Positions 15,488-25,949 are shown, counted from the first letter of the stretch. The stretch is 28,928 nt of DNA from Pelotomaculum sp. UBA3103 (GCA_002365855.1 DFAP01000012.1:1-28928), one strand, 5' to 3'. Notes: generated by a model from the sequence alone, not told the origin. A program made the numbers and translations.

Positions 15488-18136
15488 ATGGCTAAGGCAG
15501 ACATTCCACCGGTCTATGAACCTGGTCTGGTAGAGAAAAAATGGTACAGCACATGGGAAAATAACGGTTACTTTCACACCACGGTAAACGCTGAACAGGA
15601 GCCGTTTTGTATTATTATGCCCCCTCCCAATGTGACGGGCCAGCTCCATATGGGTCATGCCCTGGATAATACACTCCAGGATATACTCACCCGCTGGAGA
15701 AGGATGCAGGGCTTTAACGCCCTCTGGCTGCCCGGGACAGACCACGCCGGTATCGCAACTCAGGCCAGGGTTGAAGAACAGCTCGCAAAGGAAGGAGTAT
15801 CCCGCCATGATATAGGCAGGGAAGAGTTTTTGAAAAGAGTCTGGGCTTGGAAGGAGCAGTACGGTGGCCGGATTACAACTCAGCTTAGAAGACTTGGAGC
15901 CTCGTGCGACTGGAAGAGGGAGCGCTTCACCATGGACGAAGGATGTTCGGAAGCGGTGCAGGAAGTATTTATCAGGCTCTACAAGCGGGGGTTGATTTAC
16001 CGGGGCTACTACATTACAAACTGGTGTCCCAAGTGCCAAACCACTATTTCGGATATTGAGGTTGAGCACCTGGAGCGCCCCGGGCACTTTTATTACGTAA
16101 AATATCCCTTCAAAGACGGGCAGGGCTACATGACCCTGGCAACCACCCGACCGGAAACCATTCTGGGAGACGTTGCTGTGGCGGTTCATCCCGGAGACGA
16201 GCGCTATGCCAGTGTAGTGGGCAAGACCCTGATCCTGCCACTGGTTGGGCGCGAGCTGCCGGTTATAGCTGACGAGTATGTGGACCCCTCCTTCGGTACA
16301 GGGGTGGTAAAAATAACGCCGGCACATGACCCCAATGACTTTGAGGTGGGCTTAAGGCATAACCTGCCCCAGGTCATCGTTATCGATCAAAAGGGTAAAA
16401 TGAATGATGAGGCCGGGCCGCGCTACAAAGGGCTTGACCGTTACGAATGCCGAAAGAAAATTTTGCGTGACCTGCAGGCTGATGGTTTTCTTTTGAGGAC
16501 CGAGGACCATGCCCATGCGGTTGGACACTGCTATCGCTGTGCAACTGTTATTGAGCCTATGTTATCCAGGCAGTGGTTCGTTAAAATGACGCCGCTGGCC
16601 GAGCCTGCCATCAAGGCGGCCAAAGACGGGCGGGTCCGTTTTATACCAGAGCGGTTCACAAAAGTTTACCTGAACTGGATGGAAAATATCCGGGATTGGT
16701 GCATCTCCCGCCAGCTCTGGTGGGGCCACCGGATCCCGGTATGGTACTGCCGGGACTGCGAGGAAATGTTCGCGTCCAAGACACCCATCTCCAAGTGTGG
16801 CAAGTGCGGTAGTTCTGCCGTTGAACAGGACCCCGATGTGCTTGACACCTGGTTTTCGTCGGCCCTATGGCCGTTTTCCACTTTGGGCTGGCCCGGGCAG
16901 ACCCTGGACCTGGCGTATTATTACCCCACTTCGGTGATGGTTACAGGTCGGGACATAATATTTTTCTGGGTAGCCCGGATGATCTTCTCCGGCCTGGCGT
17001 TCATGAATGATATTCCCTTCCGTGAAGTATTTGTACACGGCCTGGTGATGGATGCCCTGGGACGCAAAATGAGCAAATCACTGGGCAATGGCGTTGATCC
17101 CATAGATGTAATCGAGACCCACGGCGCGGACAGTTTGCGCTTCATGCTGGTTACCGGCAACACCCCGGGCAACGACCTGCGCTTCCACTTCGAGAAGCTG
17201 GAGGGGGCGCGTAATTTTGCCAACAAGCTCTGGAACGCGTCCCGCTTCGCCATGATGAACCTGGAGGATTATGACCCGGAGGCAAGTCCCGGCACATTTA
17301 CGCTGGCCGACCGGTGGATCGTCAGCCGGTATCAAACGGCCGTTGCGGATGTGACACGGTATCTTGAGGCCTATGAGCTGGGAGAGGCGGCAAGGGTGCT
17401 TTATGAGTTTGTTTGGAGTGAGTTTTGCGACTGGTACATAGAGCTGGCCAAGCCCAGGCTGTACGGCAAAACAAGCATGAAAGACAAGCAGACCGCACAG
17501 TACGTTTTGTCCTCGGTTTTGAAGGGCACCCTGGAACTGCTGCACCCTTTCATGCCTTTCATCACAGAAGAGATCTGGCAGCACCTGCCCGCGCACGGGG
17601 TAACCATTATGAAGGCTCAATGGCCGGCTGTGCGCACGGATATGATTAATTTGGAAGCAGAACATGACATGGAGGCGCTGATGGAAGTTACCAAAGCCAT
17701 CAGGCATATCCGTGGTGAAATGAATGTCCCCCCGGGCCGTAAGGCTGAAGTATTGATTGCTGCGCCGGAAGATGCCACAAGAACTATATTGGACAAGGGT
17801 ATTGAGTATATTCAGCAGCTGGCCGGGGCAGAAATCAAGCTTTTTCCTGTATTGGCAAAAACGCCGGAACAATCCGCCCACGCCGTGACACGTGGTGTGG
17901 AAATTTTCGTTCCGCTGAGAGGCCTGATCGATGTAGACAAGGAGATCGCGCGCCAGGAAAAAGAACTGGCTTCTGTTAAAAAGGAATTGGATCGCATGCG
18001 TGGTAAGCTGTCTAATCCCGGGTTTTTGAGCAAAGCCCCGGCCGATGTAGTGGAAAAGGAAAAGGCCCGCGAGAATGAATTCACTCTCAAACAAACTGCG
18101 ATCAGGGACAGGCTGGCCATGCTGGCAGGGGGTTAA
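15488..18136 (+). CDS. valS: Valyl-tRNA synthetase
   Basis: The protein has 882 residues, normal for bacterial ValRS, a class I enzyme that charges tRNA-Val and edits threonine mischarging. The HIGH motif is HMGH (54-57) in [18 protein letters not shown], and KMSKS is at 527-531 in [14 protein letters not shown]. The editing domain contains [20 protein letters not shown]. Cysteine pairs (CPKC, and later CRDC with CGKC) suggest zinc-binding knuckles. The C-terminal 65 residues form the coiled-coil arm that contacts tRNA ([20 protein letters not shown] onwards). The ATG follows AGGGGTG. Control is by the T-box leader directly upstream. folC lies 113 bases downstream, as in Bacillus. Confidence 0.98.
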   Translation: MAKADIPPVYEPGLVEKKWYSTWENNGYFHTTVNAEQEPFCIIMPPPNVTGQLHMGHALDNTLQDILTRWRRMQGFNALWLPGTDHAGIATQARVEEQLAKEGVSRHDIGREEFLKRVWAWKEQYGGRITTQLRRLGASCDWKRERFTMDEGCSEAVQEVFIRLYKRGLIYRGYYITNWCPKCQTTISDIEVEHLERPGHFYYVKYPFKDGQGYMTLATTRPETILGDVAVAVHPGDERYASVVGKTLILPLVGRELPVIADEYVDPSFGTGVVKITPAHDPNDFEVGLRHNLPQVIVIDQKGKMNDEAGPRYKGLDRYECRKKILRDLQADGFLLRTEDHAHAVGHCYRCATVIEPMLSRQWFVKMTPLAEPAIKAAKDGRVRFIPERFTKVYLNWMENIRDWCISRQLWWGHRIPVWYCRDCEEMFASKTPISKCGKCGSSAVEQDPDVLDTWFSSALWPFSTLGWPGQTLDLAYYYPTSVMVTGRDIIFFWVARMIFSGLAFMNDIPFREVFVHGLVMDALGRKMSKSLGNGVDPIDVIETHGADSLRFMLVTGNTPGNDLRFHFEKLEGARNFANKLWNASRFAMMNLEDYDPEASPGTFTLADRWIVSRYQTAVADVTRYLEAYELGEAARVLYEFVWSEFCDWYIELAKPRLYGKTSMKDKQTAQYVLSSVLKGTLELLHPFMPFITEEIWQHLPAHGVTIMKAQWPAVRTDMINLEAEHDMEALMEVTKAIRHIRGEMNVPPGRKAEVLIAAPEDATRTILDKGIEYIQQLAGAEIKLFPVLAKTPEQSAHAVTRGVEIFVPLRGLIDVDKEIARQEKELASVKKELDRMRGKLSNPGFLSKAPADVVEKEKARENEFTLKQTAIRDRLAMLAGG

Positions 18137-18249
18137 ATACTGACGTGATATGCTGTACACCTGCTGCTGACGTAATCGGATGTTGATTTTCTACGGATAA
18201 ACACCGATCTTGACAGTGACCGGATATTATTTCTTAAGAGGTCTTTAAT

Positions 18250-19542
18250 ATGCGCTATGAAGAAGCTATGGAGTTTGTAACCAGCCTGACTAAATCCGGC
18301 TTTAATTTTGGCCTTGGCCGCACGGAAGAGCTTTTAAAGCGGCTGGGCAGCCCTCACCTGGGCTTAAAGATTGTTCATGTCGGTGGAACCAACGGAAAGG
18401 GTTCCACAACTTCTATGATTGCTTCTATTATTAAGGCAGCGGGGTACAGGGCAGGAACATTTACTTCGCCCCACCTGCATTCCTACACGGAAAGATACCG
18501 GGTCAACGGGGTTGAAATCACCCGGGAGAAGGTGGCGGGGCTTATTGCTGAAATGCGCTGCCACCTGGAAGCAATGGTTGCGGAAGGGTTTGAGCACCCA
18601 ACCGAGTTTGAGGTGGGTACAGCCCTTGCCCTTCTCTACTTCAGCCGGGAGCTTGTGGATTACCTAGTATTGGAAGTCGGACTGGGTGGCGCTATCGACG
18701 CCACCAACGTGGTGACTCCGGTACTGTCGGTGATAACCAACATTTCTATGGATCACATGGACTATCTGGGTGATACTGTTCAAAAGATAGCCCGGGAAAA
18801 AGCCGGCGTAATAAAACAGGGAATTCCACTGGTAACGGCGGCAGCAGGTGAAGGTCTGGAAATTATCCGGGAAACCTGCCGGGAAAAAAATTCCCGGCTC
18901 ATACAGGTTGGACGCGACGTCACCTGGAATGTCAGCTCCATTTCGGAGGAGGGACAGTGTTTCAACGTCTACGGGCACAGGGGAACATATTCAAACTTAA
19001 CCATCCAGCTATTGGGACGGCATCAACTGGTTAACGCCGCGGTAGCTGTCGCGGCCGCTGAAATCTTAATGGAAAAGGATGCGGCTATTAATGAAGACGC
19101 TCTCCGCAAAGGACTGGCGGCCGCATGTTGGCCCGGCAGGTTTGATATAGTTAGCAGGGAACCCCTTGTTATTATAGACGGGGCCCATAATTACGAAGGC
19201 GCCAGGTGCCTGCGCTGCGCTCTTGAGGAGTATTTTCCGGGCAGGCGCCAGGTGCTGGTAATCGGTATGCTTGAGGATAAGGATCGGGCAAGGGTGACTT
19301 CTGAACTGACCCCAGGGTCCAGGGCTGTAGTGGTGACCAGGCCCAACAGCCCCAGGTCCGGAAATTGGCAGGAAATAGCCGCTGAAGCCGGGCTGTATGT
19401 TGACGAGGTTTACCTGGTTGAAGATGTACGGGAAGCAGTAAAAAAGGCACTGTGCCTGGCCAGGCCCGAGGATCTGGTATGTATAACAGGATCTATATAT
19501 ATGATCGCAGAGGCCAGGGAATACTTAATGGATATTAAATAA
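18250..19542 (+). CDS. folC: Folylpolyglutamate/dihydrofolate synthase
   Basis: The protein has 430 residues, the normal length for FolC, a Mur-ligase-superfamily enzyme that adds glutamate to folates and, in bifunctional members, to dihydropteroate. The ATP loop is VHVGGTNGKGSTTSM (P-loop GGTNGKGST, 45-53). Other family marks are FTSPHLHSYTERYRVNG (omega-loop region), the magnesium-binding VLEVGLGGAIDATNV, ITNISMDHMDYLGDT and, in the C-terminal domain, IIDGAHNYEGARCL. The ATG has AAGAGG upstream. It lies 113 bases after valS with no terminator seen, so it may share the T-box transcript. Confidence 0.96.
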   Translation: MRYEEAMEFVTSLTKSGFNFGLGRTEELLKRLGSPHLGLKIVHVGGTNGKGSTTSMIASIIKAAGYRAGTFTSPHLHSYTERYRVNGVEITREKVAGLIAEMRCHLEAMVAEGFEHPTEFEVGTALALLYFSRELVDYLVLEVGLGGAIDATNVVTPVLSVITNISMDHMDYLGDTVQKIAREKAGVIKQGIPLVTAAAGEGLEIIRETCREKNSRLIQVGRDVTWNVSSISEEGQCFNVYGHRGTYSNLTIQLLGRHQLVNAAVAVAAAEILMEKDAAINEDALRKGLAAACWPGRFDIVSREPLVIIDGAHNYEGARCLRCALEEYFPGRRQVLVIGMLEDKDRARVTSELTPGSRAVVVTRPNSPRSGNWQEIAAEAGLYVDEVYLVEDVREAVKKALCLARPEDLVCITGSIYMIAEAREYLMDIK

Positions 19543-19617
19543 CAGGTTCATCATACTTCATGGTATAGAATGGTTTTATTGCGAAATACGACAAATTTTT
19601 AAAATTCTTACCACAGC

Positions 19618-19646
19618 TTGTCATAAAATTGGTGAAATGATAAACT
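19618..19646 (+). promoter_or_regulatory. Candidate promoter of the maf-radC-mre cluster
   Basis: TTGTCA (19618-19623) and TAAACT (19641-19646) are separated by 17 bases, about 67 bases before the DUF4321 gene. It is the best sigma-A match in the 170-base gap after folC. Confidence 0.5.
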
Positions 19647-19712
19647 GTTAAGGTAGTAAGCCCTAGGTATTTTTATTGGTGGACTCCTTTATTTTATTCT
19701 GGAGGACCTAAT

Positions 19713-19970
19713 ATGGCTAAAAGTTACAAGAGTTATAGCAGCATCTGGTTGCTTCTGCTTCTGCTTCTGGTGGGAGGCCTCACCGGCAGTGCTGTTGGTG
19801 ACGCACTGTCGCCGGTTATTCCGTGGCTTAATTCAACTTCGAGCATTGGGCTGAAGCCTTCTACCTTGGACCTGCGTTTTTTTGACCTGACTTTTGGTTT
19901 TACCTTTACTCTCGGGCCGTTAACCGCGCTGGGAATGATCCTGGGTATCGTGGTTTTCCGCAGGATATAA
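19713..19970 (+). CDS. DUF4321 small membrane protein
   Basis: The protein has 85 residues with two membrane helices: about 11-30 (IWLLLLLLLVGGLTGSAVGD) and 61-82, with FTLGPLTALGMILGIVVFRR at the end. The segment between includes LDLRFFDLTFGFTF. This is the DUF4321 pattern, a family I recall in Clostridia just upstream of maf and radC, as here. No function is known. The ATG is preceded by CTGGAGGA. The maf gene begins three bases after its stop, so they are clearly cotranscribed. Confidence 0.8.
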   Translation: MAKSYKSYSSIWLLLLLLLVGGLTGSAVGDALSPVIPWLNSTSSIGLKPSTLDLRFFDLTFGFTFTLGPLTALGMILGIVVFRRI

Positions 19971-19973
19971 GGA

Positions 19974-20549
19974 ATGAAGGAGATTATTTTAGCTTCAAAA
20001 TCACCCCGCCGGTCAGAATTACTCAAACAAATAGGACTCAACTTTCAAATACTGTCCCTCGAGGTGGATGAGTCTCCACTTCCGGGCCTCAGCCCTTCGG
20101 AATTGGTTGAGCGTCTGGCTTTGAGTAAGGCATCGGCGGTTGCCGCGATTGTTGATGACGGTATTGTGATTGGCGCCGACACGGTGGTTGTCTGCGGGCA
20201 GCGAGTGCTGGGCAAGCCGCTAGACGAAGATGATGCCGTGAATATGCTCAAACTGCTACAGGGCACTGACCATGAGGTCTGCACAGGAATAGCCCTGGTT
20301 GATGCGGGGAGCGGAGCCTGTCTGGTCGGCCATGAGAAGACCCGGGTCTTTTTTAGAACTGCTGACGAAGAAGAGATCAGGCGCTACGTAGCCACCGGAG
20401 AGCCTGATGATAAGGCTGGAGCTTACGCGGTGCAGGGTTTGGCCGCGGTTTTTATCAGCAGGCTGGAGGGCTGCTACACGAATGTAGTCGGCCTGCCGGT
20501 GGCCAGGCTTACAGAAATGCTCAAAACTTTTGGGTATAATGTATTATAG
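19974..20549 (+). CDS. maf: Maf-family nucleoside triphosphate pyrophosphatase
   Basis: The protein has 191 residues, full length for Maf, an enzyme that hydrolyses non-canonical or pyrimidine nucleoside triphosphates and is linked to cell-division arrest in Bacillus. The N-terminal signature IILASKSPRRSELLKQIG is intact. The catalytic segment GIVIGADTVVVCGQRVLGKP holds the conserved aspartate, and DKAGAYAVQGLAAVFISRLE with CYTNVVGLPV follows. The last stretch matches the dTTP/UTP-type (YhdE-like) subgroup. It sits between the DUF4321 gene and radC, the standard entry to the mreBCD-min cluster. Confidence 0.96.
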   Translation: MKEIILASKSPRRSELLKQIGLNFQILSLEVDESPLPGLSPSELVERLALSKASAVAAIVDDGIVIGADTVVVCGQRVLGKPLDEDDAVNMLKLLQGTDHEVCTGIALVDAGSGACLVGHEKTRVFFRTADEEEIRRYVATGEPDDKAGAYAVQGLAAVFISRLEGCYTNVVGLPVARLTEMLKTFGYNVL

Positions 20550-20574
20550 CCGTTAAGGCGAGGGAGCAAGTTAT

Positions 20575-21273
20575 TTGGATTCTCAAAATTACCGGCCTAC
20601 CATGAAGGAGCTTCCCGAGGATATCCGGCCGAGGGAAAGGCTTTTAAAAGAGGGCGCCGGTGTCCTTTCGGAAATCGAGTTGCTGGCCATTCTTCTGGGG
20701 ACGGGGTCCAGGGAGGCTACCGCACTGGAACTGGCTTCACAGATAATGGCCCGGTTTAACAGCCTGCGTCTGCTTTTGGACGCGACAGTGGAAGAGCTTA
20801 GTCAAGTCAAGGGAGTGGGGCCGGCCAAGGCCAGTCAGGTGAAAGCAGCGCTGGAACTGGCCAGGAGAGTTGCACAGTACAGTGACCTGCCCCGTCCTGT
20901 GATCAAATCGCCAGAGGATGCAGCCTGCCTTCTGATGGAGGAAATGCGGCATTTTGACCGCGAGCACTTCAGAGCGTTACTATTAAATACAAAAAACCAG
21001 GTTATCGGGACTGATAATGTATCGGTGGGTACACTGAACTCGTCGGCGGTCCACCCAAGGGAGCTGTTTCGCAATGCCATAAAAAGGAGCGCTGCATCGG
21101 TTATCCTTGTGCATAACCACCCCAGCGGGGATCCTACTCCAAGCAAGGAGGACCTGGATATCACCAAAAGGCTTAAAGATGTCGGTAATATTATCGGCAT
21201 TGAAGTCCTAGATCACATAATCATTGGAGATAATAAGTTCACGAGCTTTAAGTCCAAGGGACTGATTCTTTAG
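20575..21273 (+). CDS. radC: RadC-family JAMM-domain protein
   Basis: The protein has 232 residues, typical for RadC (UPF0758). A helix-hairpin-helix (about 76-90, QVKGVGPAKASQVKAALELA) precedes the MPN/JAMM domain, whose zinc ligands are visible in HNHPSGDPTPSKED (His180, His182, Asp186), with SSAVHPRELFRNAIKRSAAS before it. Despite the name, a DNA-repair role is not supported in several species and its function is unsettled. The start is TTG at 20575 behind AGGGAG. It is 25 bases after maf and 28 bases before mreB, within the same operon. Confidence 0.95.
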   Translation: MDSQNYRPTMKELPEDIRPRERLLKEGAGVLSEIELLAILLGTGSREATALELASQIMARFNSLRLLLDATVEELSQVKGVGPAKASQVKAALELARRVAQYSDLPRPVIKSPEDAACLLMEEMRHFDREHFRALLLNTKNQVIGTDNVSVGTLNSSAVHPRELFRNAIKRSAASVILVHNHPSGDPTPSKEDLDITKRLKDVGNIIGIEVLDHIIIGDNKFTSFKSKGLIL

Positions 21274-21301
21274 TATTAATTAAGAAGAGAGGGGCCGGAA
21301 T

Positions 21302-22333
21302 ATGCGCGTCGGTCTGTTTTCAAAAGATATGGGGATGGATCTGGGCACAGCCAATTCCCTGGTTTATGTAAAAGGAAAGGGCATCGTCATCAGGGAGCCA
21401 TCCGTTGTGGCGATACAGAAGGATACAGGCCATGTCCTGGCAGTTGGAGAAGAGGCCAAAAGGATGATCGGCCGCACGCCTGGAAATATAGTGGCAATAA
21501 GGCCCTTGAAAGACGGAGTTATTGCTGATTTCGACGTAACCCAGAGCATGATCAAATATTTTATCAGTAAATCGCTGCGCGGTCGCACATTCCTGGTTCG
21601 GCCGAGGGTGGTTGTAGGTGTTCCGTCAGGTGTCACAGCTGTGGAGGAGAGGGCTGTACGTGAGGCAGCGCTCCAGGCAGGCGCCAGGGAAGCGTACCTG
21701 ATTGAAGAGCCTATGGCGGCAGCAATCGGCTCAGGCCTGCCAGTACACGAGCCCACCGGCAACATGATTGTTGACATCGGCGGAGGCACCACCGAGGTTG
21801 CTGTGATATCCCTAGGCGGTATTGTTACCAGCAGGTCCATACGTATTGCCAGCGATGAGATGGATGAGGCTGTAATCAATCACGTCAAGCGCGCCTATAA
21901 TTTAATGATCGGTGAGCGTACGGCGGAGCAGATAAAAATACAGATAGGCACAGCATATCCATTGGACACAATAGAGTATGACGAGGTGCGGGGGCGGGAT
22001 TTGGTTACCGGGCTGCCTAAAACAGTTCAGATTACTTCAGCTGAAATATACAAGGCTCTATCAGAACCTATAACCAGTATTATTGAAGCAATTAAGGCTA
22101 CCCTGGAGAACACCCCTCCAGAGCTGGCGGCAGATATTATGGACCGGGGTATTGTCATGGCAGGTGGAGGGTCCTTGCTGCGCGGTCTGGATCGCCTGGT
22201 GAGTGAGGAGACAGGTATGCCCGTGCACCTTGCAGACGAACCCCTTCTGGCTGTAGCGTACGGCGCCGGGCGGGTGTTGGAAAATATCGATGTCCTGCGC
22301 AAAGTGCTGATCCAACCGAAGAGACTGGCGTAG
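21302..22333 (+). CDS. mreB: Rod shape-determining protein MreB
   Basis: The protein has 343 residues, the normal length of this actin homologue, which forms membrane-bound filaments that steer the elongation machinery. The nucleotide-binding motifs are present: phosphate 1 [16 protein letters not shown], connect 1 and phosphate 2 [20 protein letters not shown], and the adenosine motif [31 protein letters not shown] lies between. The ATG follows GAGAGGGG. It is the first of mreBCD and lies in the radC-mreB-mreC-mreD-mrdA run. Confidence 0.98.
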   Translation: MRVGLFSKDMGMDLGTANSLVYVKGKGIVIREPSVVAIQKDTGHVLAVGEEAKRMIGRTPGNIVAIRPLKDGVIADFDVTQSMIKYFISKSLRGRTFLVRPRVVVGVPSGVTAVEERAVREAALQAGAREAYLIEEPMAAAIGSGLPVHEPTGNMIVDIGGGTTEVAVISLGGIVTSRSIRIASDEMDEAVINHVKRAYNLMIGERTAEQIKIQIGTAYPLDTIEYDEVRGRDLVTGLPKTVQITSAEIYKALSEPITSIIEAIKATLENTPPELAADIMDRGIVMAGGGSLLRGLDRLVSEETGMPVHLADEPLLAVAYGAGRVLENIDVLRKVLIQPKRLA

Positions 22334-22422
22334 CTAATTTGAGTCAGTTTAGCCGGGTTAATAATTTGGTTTCCGACCAGGTTAAGCAATCAATAAACGT
22401 GTTGTCAAAGGGAGTGGAATGG

Positions 22423-23280
22423 GTGCGTTGGGTAACTGCCAAAAGGATCTTTTTCTTTGCTGTTCTGATTGCGGTCACCCTGTGGGCTATGCGCACTACT
22501 GTTCCGGAAAAGGCCAGGATGGCGCCACTGGAGTATAAATTCAGGGATGCCCTTTCGCCAGTGCAGTCAGGGCTGACATGGGTCGGCAAAAAGGTGAGCT
22601 ACTGGATATCTTTTCCCGTGTCAATGGTCGGGGCGGCTGAACGTAACCGGGCGCTGGAAGAAGAGATGGCCCAGTTAAAGAGTCAGGTTATTCAGTTGAC
22701 TGAATATAAGCTGGAGAACCAGAGACTGTCGGAATTGCTTGGTTATAAGCAGGTAATGTCTCAGGATTATAACTTACTGGCTGCATCGGTTGTGAGCAGG
22801 GATTCAGTCAGTTGGTTTGGTACTGTTACTTTGAACAGGGGCTCCAGGGACGGTGTTAAAGAGAATATGACCGTGCTTAACCCTGAGGGGCTGGTAGGGC
22901 GTGTAGTAACTGCCTCATTTACTACATGCGAGGTGCTTTTGCTTACCGACCCGCGCAGCGGGGTAGGCTGTTTGATCCAGGAGACACGAATTCCCGGGAT
23001 AGTTGAAGGGACCATGGGCAGTTCCGGGATGGCCAAAATGATTCATATTCCCAATAACATTCCAGTGGAGAAGGATCAGGTTGTGGTTACATCAGGTTTG
23101 GGCAGTATTTTCCCCAAGGGCATACCCGTAGGGACCATAGTCAGCACCAAAAATGAATCTTCAGGCCTCTTTGTAAGTGCAGATATTCGACTTTATGCAG
23201 ATCTCAGCAAGTTGGAAGAAGTCCTGATCGTGACCAGCGTGAATCCCGCCGCTTTGACCGGGCCTGGAGGTGAAAGTTAA
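22423..23280 (+). CDS. mreC: Rod shape-determining protein MreC
   Basis: MreC links MreB to the peptidoglycan enzymes outside the membrane. I chose the GTG at 22423 (285 residues): it has AAGGGAG eight bases upstream and places the membrane helix (IFFFAVLIAVTLWAM) about 7 residues from the start, as in other MreCs. A TTG at 22339, six bases after mreB, would add 28 residues but lacks a ribosome-binding site. After the helix a coiled coil (RNRALEEEMAQLKSQVIQLT) leads to the double beta-barrel with VVSRDSVSWFGTVTLNRGSR, NPEGLVGRV and VVTSGLGSIFPKGIPVGTI. The stop overlaps the mreD start (TAATG). Confidence 0.95.
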   Translation: MRWVTAKRIFFFAVLIAVTLWAMRTTVPEKARMAPLEYKFRDALSPVQSGLTWVGKKVSYWISFPVSMVGAAERNRALEEEMAQLKSQVIQLTEYKLENQRLSELLGYKQVMSQDYNLLAASVVSRDSVSWFGTVTLNRGSRDGVKENMTVLNPEGLVGRVVTASFTTCEVLLLTDPRSGVGCLIQETRIPGIVEGTMGSSGMAKMIHIPNNIPVEKDQVVVTSGLGSIFPKGIPVGTIVSTKNESSGLFVSADIRLYADLSKLEEVLIVTSVNPAALTGPGGES

Positions 23281-23771
23281 TGCAGTATACCATGTTTCTG
23301 CTCATAATGGGTGTAGCTTTGATTTTGCAAACCACTGTATTGGATACCGTATCAGTGGGCGGGATTAAGCCCGACCTCGTGATGCTTGTGGTCGTTCTAA
23401 ATGGCTTCCTCCTGGGTACCAGAGAGGGGGCTTTTTTGGGTTTCTTCGGGGGGATCCTTGAGGATTTGTTGTGCGGACACTACATCGGTCTGAATGCGCT
23501 GTCTAAAATGGCCGCCGGCTACCTGGCCGGGGCCGCCGGTCTACGCCTTTACAAAGAAAATATTACTGTAGCTACTGGAGTGACTTTTCTTTCCACCCTT
23601 GGAGGAATGGTAGTTAGCTATATGTTGCTCCTTTATTTGAATATACATGTTTCACCTTTATCTGCTTTGTTCAGGGTGTCAATACCAACAGCCGTATATA
23701 ATGCATTGTTGACCCCACTTGTATTCGGACGTATCTTCCGTTATATCCAAATACGCAGCAGGGAAATGTAG
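23280..23771 (+). CDS. mreD: Rod shape-determining protein MreD
   Basis: The protein has 163 residues and is an integral membrane protein with about five or six helices, as usual for MreD. Typical segments are the N-terminal helix MFLLIMGVALILQTTVLD, then GGIKPDLVMLVVVLNGFLLG and EGAFLGFFGGILEDLLCGHY, the family's most conserved stretch. The ATG overlaps the mreC stop by one base, so translation is coupled. The mrdA gene follows 88 bases downstream of its stop. Confidence 0.95.
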   Translation: MQYTMFLLIMGVALILQTTVLDTVSVGGIKPDLVMLVVVLNGFLLGTREGAFLGFFGGILEDLLCGHYIGLNALSKMAAGYLAGAAGLRLYKENITVATGVTFLSTLGGMVVSYMLLLYLNIHVSPLSALFRVSIPTAVYNALLTPLVFGRIFRYIQIRSREM

Positions 23772-23859
23772 CTTTGAAAAACTCGCACAGTTGGAGATTA
23801 GAAGGCCGTTCTCAGAACAGCGGCGGGCAGAGCAGGTACGGGGGAGGGTTGGGAACGTA

Positions 23860-25815
23860 ATGGAAAAAAGCAATATTGAAAACAAGATGAAAGTTCTTTT
23901 AATTATAGTATCAGCTATCTTTTGCGTACTCGTGTTCAGGCTTGTCTACATGCAGCTTATTCAAAACGACAAGTATTCTACCCTGGCCAGTGAAAACCGG
24001 ATGCGCCTGATCACAATTACCGCTCCACGCGGTGAAGTTTTTGATCGAAATGGGATCAAACTGGTTGGGAATCAGCCGGTTTATACTGTTTCACTTGCCA
24101 ACCTGGGGCTCGTTGATACCGATGATGTGATTAAAAGACTGGCAGAAATTCTTGGTTCAGATCCTAAGGATATACAAGAAAAGATAAATCAGCAAAAACG
24201 ATTGTATGAGCCTGTGAAGGTGGCGACCATGGTTTCTCCAGAGATTGTCACCCGCATTGAGGAGCAGCGCCTTGAGCTACCTGGTGTTGTTATAGATATT
24301 GAGCCGCTGCGGGAATATCCGAACGGTCAGCTTCTGGCCCACGTTATGGGCTACGTGCGGCAGATCAATGAAAATCAGCTGGCGGAAAACAAAGATAAAG
24401 GCTATAAAATGGGGGACTCTTTTGGGCAGGCAGGCCTGGAATATACTTACGAGTCTTACCTGCGGGGCAGTGATGGCGGAAGGCAGGTCGAGGTGGACTC
24501 TAAAGCCAGGCCGGTGCGTGACCTTGGGGTAAAAGATCCGGTGCCGGGAAACAACTTGATTCTGACCATTGACCACCGGGTGCAGCAGGCTGCGGAAGAA
24601 GCCTTGGCCAGGTCGTCAAATGAAGCGTTGAAACTAGGACATAAGGAGGCCATGGCCGGCGCTGCTGTTGCGCTGGACGTGCGTACCGGCGCGGTGCTGG
24701 CAATGGCCAGTTACCCGACTTATGACCCGGTTAAGCTTTCCAGTGTATTGTCGCAGCAAGATTTTGACGAAATTTTTAACTCTCCCTGGAAACCTATGCT
24801 GAACCGCGCCCTGCTGGCATATGCGCCGGGGTCTACTTTTAAGATGATCGTGGCGATGGCCGGCCTCGAGTCCGGTATAATTAGCCCTGAAGATGCCATC
24901 AGTTGTTACGGCACCTTTTTTCTGGGCAGGACTTTCAATGACTGGAAAGCGGGCGGGCATGGCCGGACAGATATGATCAGGGCCCTCAAGGTATCCTGTG
25001 ACATCTATTTTTACCAGCTTGGTTTCAGACTTGGAATTGATGAAATTGCTCGTGTGGCGCGGGAGTTCGGGCTGGGTGAAAAAACAGGCATAGAAATCCC
25101 GGGCGAGGAAAGCGGGGTAGTGCCCGGTCCGGTTTCCAAAATCGAACAGAGGTTGTATTATCTCAGTGCTAACCAAAGAAGTAAAGTCAAAGAGATTGAA
25201 CAGAAATATGATGACCTCCTGGCCAAAACAAATGACGATACCGAAAGAAGGACATTACAGAGGAAGCGGTCAGCCGAGCTCAGGGCAGTTGAATGGGAAT
25301 TGGACTGGCATGATTATGACACCATAATCAGCTCCATCGGGCAGGGTGATAATCGTTACACCCCGCTTGAACTGGCTAATTATATAGCTGCCATAGCAAA
25401 TGGCGGGATACGGTATAAGCCCTTTTTGGTAAGTAAAGTTGTGGATCCCGGCGGCAAAGTTATAAAAGAAAACAATCCTATTGTTTTAGGGCAGGCCAAT
25501 GTGTCGCCAAGGACCCTGGCTATTGCGAGGCAGGGAATGCTGGAGGTGACAACGCCGCCAGACGGTACCGCGTACGGTTTTTTTAATGGGTTTCCACAAG
25601 TAGCGGCAAAAACTGGAACAGCTGAGGTTTTAGGGCACGATTCACATGGCTTGTTCGTAGCCTTTGCGCCTTACGAAAATCCGGAAATAGCTGTTGCGGT
25701 GGTAATGGAATTTGCCGCACATGGCAGCACGGCGGCGGGACCAGTAGCCGAGGCTATGCTGGCTGCTTATTTAGGCTTACCCATACCGGGTCAAACATAT
25801 ATCAAAACTGAATGA
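23860..25815 (+). CDS. mrdA: Penicillin-binding protein 2 (peptidoglycan D,D-transpeptidase)
   Basis: The ATG at 23860 behind GGGGAGGG gives 651 residues and puts the membrane anchor (VLLIIVSAIFCVLVFRLVY) at 12-30; the open frame extends upstream into mreD but has no good start. The PBP dimerisation domain contains APRGEVFDRNG (55-65). The transpeptidase domain has Ser325 in APGSTFK, an SxN-type motif written SCD (379-381), and KTGTAE (584-589). It cross-links peptidoglycan during rod elongation with MreBCD. Between about 426 and 484 there is a long, charged, helix-prone insert (VKEIEQKYDDLLAKTNDDTE and flanks) before DYDTIISSIGQGDNRYTP. A terminator follows. Confidence 0.95.
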   Translation: MEKSNIENKMKVLLIIVSAIFCVLVFRLVYMQLIQNDKYSTLASENRMRLITITAPRGEVFDRNGIKLVGNQPVYTVSLANLGLVDTDDVIKRLAEILGSDPKDIQEKINQQKRLYEPVKVATMVSPEIVTRIEEQRLELPGVVIDIEPLREYPNGQLLAHVMGYVRQINENQLAENKDKGYKMGDSFGQAGLEYTYESYLRGSDGGRQVEVDSKARPVRDLGVKDPVPGNNLILTIDHRVQQAAEEALARSSNEALKLGHKEAMAGAAVALDVRTGAVLAMASYPTYDPVKLSSVLSQQDFDEIFNSPWKPMLNRALLAYAPGSTFKMIVAMAGLESGIISPEDAISCYGTFFLGRTFNDWKAGGHGRTDMIRALKVSCDIYFYQLGFRLGIDEIARVAREFGLGEKTGIEIPGEESGVVPGPVSKIEQRLYYLSANQRSKVKEIEQKYDDLLAKTNDDTERRTLQRKRSAELRAVEWELDWHDYDTIISSIGQGDNRYTPLELANYIAAIANGGIRYKPFLVSKVVDPGGKVIKENNPIVLGQANVSPRTLAIARQGMLEVTTPPDGTAYGFFNGFPQVAAKTGTAEVLGHDSHGLFVAFAPYENPEIAVAVVMEFAAHGSTAAGPVAEAMLAAYLGLPIPGQTYIKTE

Positions 25816-25848
25816 TAAAATTAGTATAATTCATGTCTAAATTGATAG

Positions 25849-25878
25849 AAAAAAGGGGTACGTTTTGCCTCTTTTTTT
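25849..25878 (+). terminator. Terminator after mrdA
   Basis: AAAAAAGGGG (25849-25858) pairs with CCTCTTTTTT (25868-25877), with one G-T pair and a 9-base loop. The T-run follows directly. It separates the mre transcript from the min genes, so minC probably has its own promoter in the 70 bases before it, where I see no clear consensus. Confidence 0.7.
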
Positions 25879-25949
25879 GTTTCTTATTAGCAGGATTTGG
25901 TTATCCACCGTAGAATTAATTTGGTAGTTGAATACAGGAGGAGATAGCT

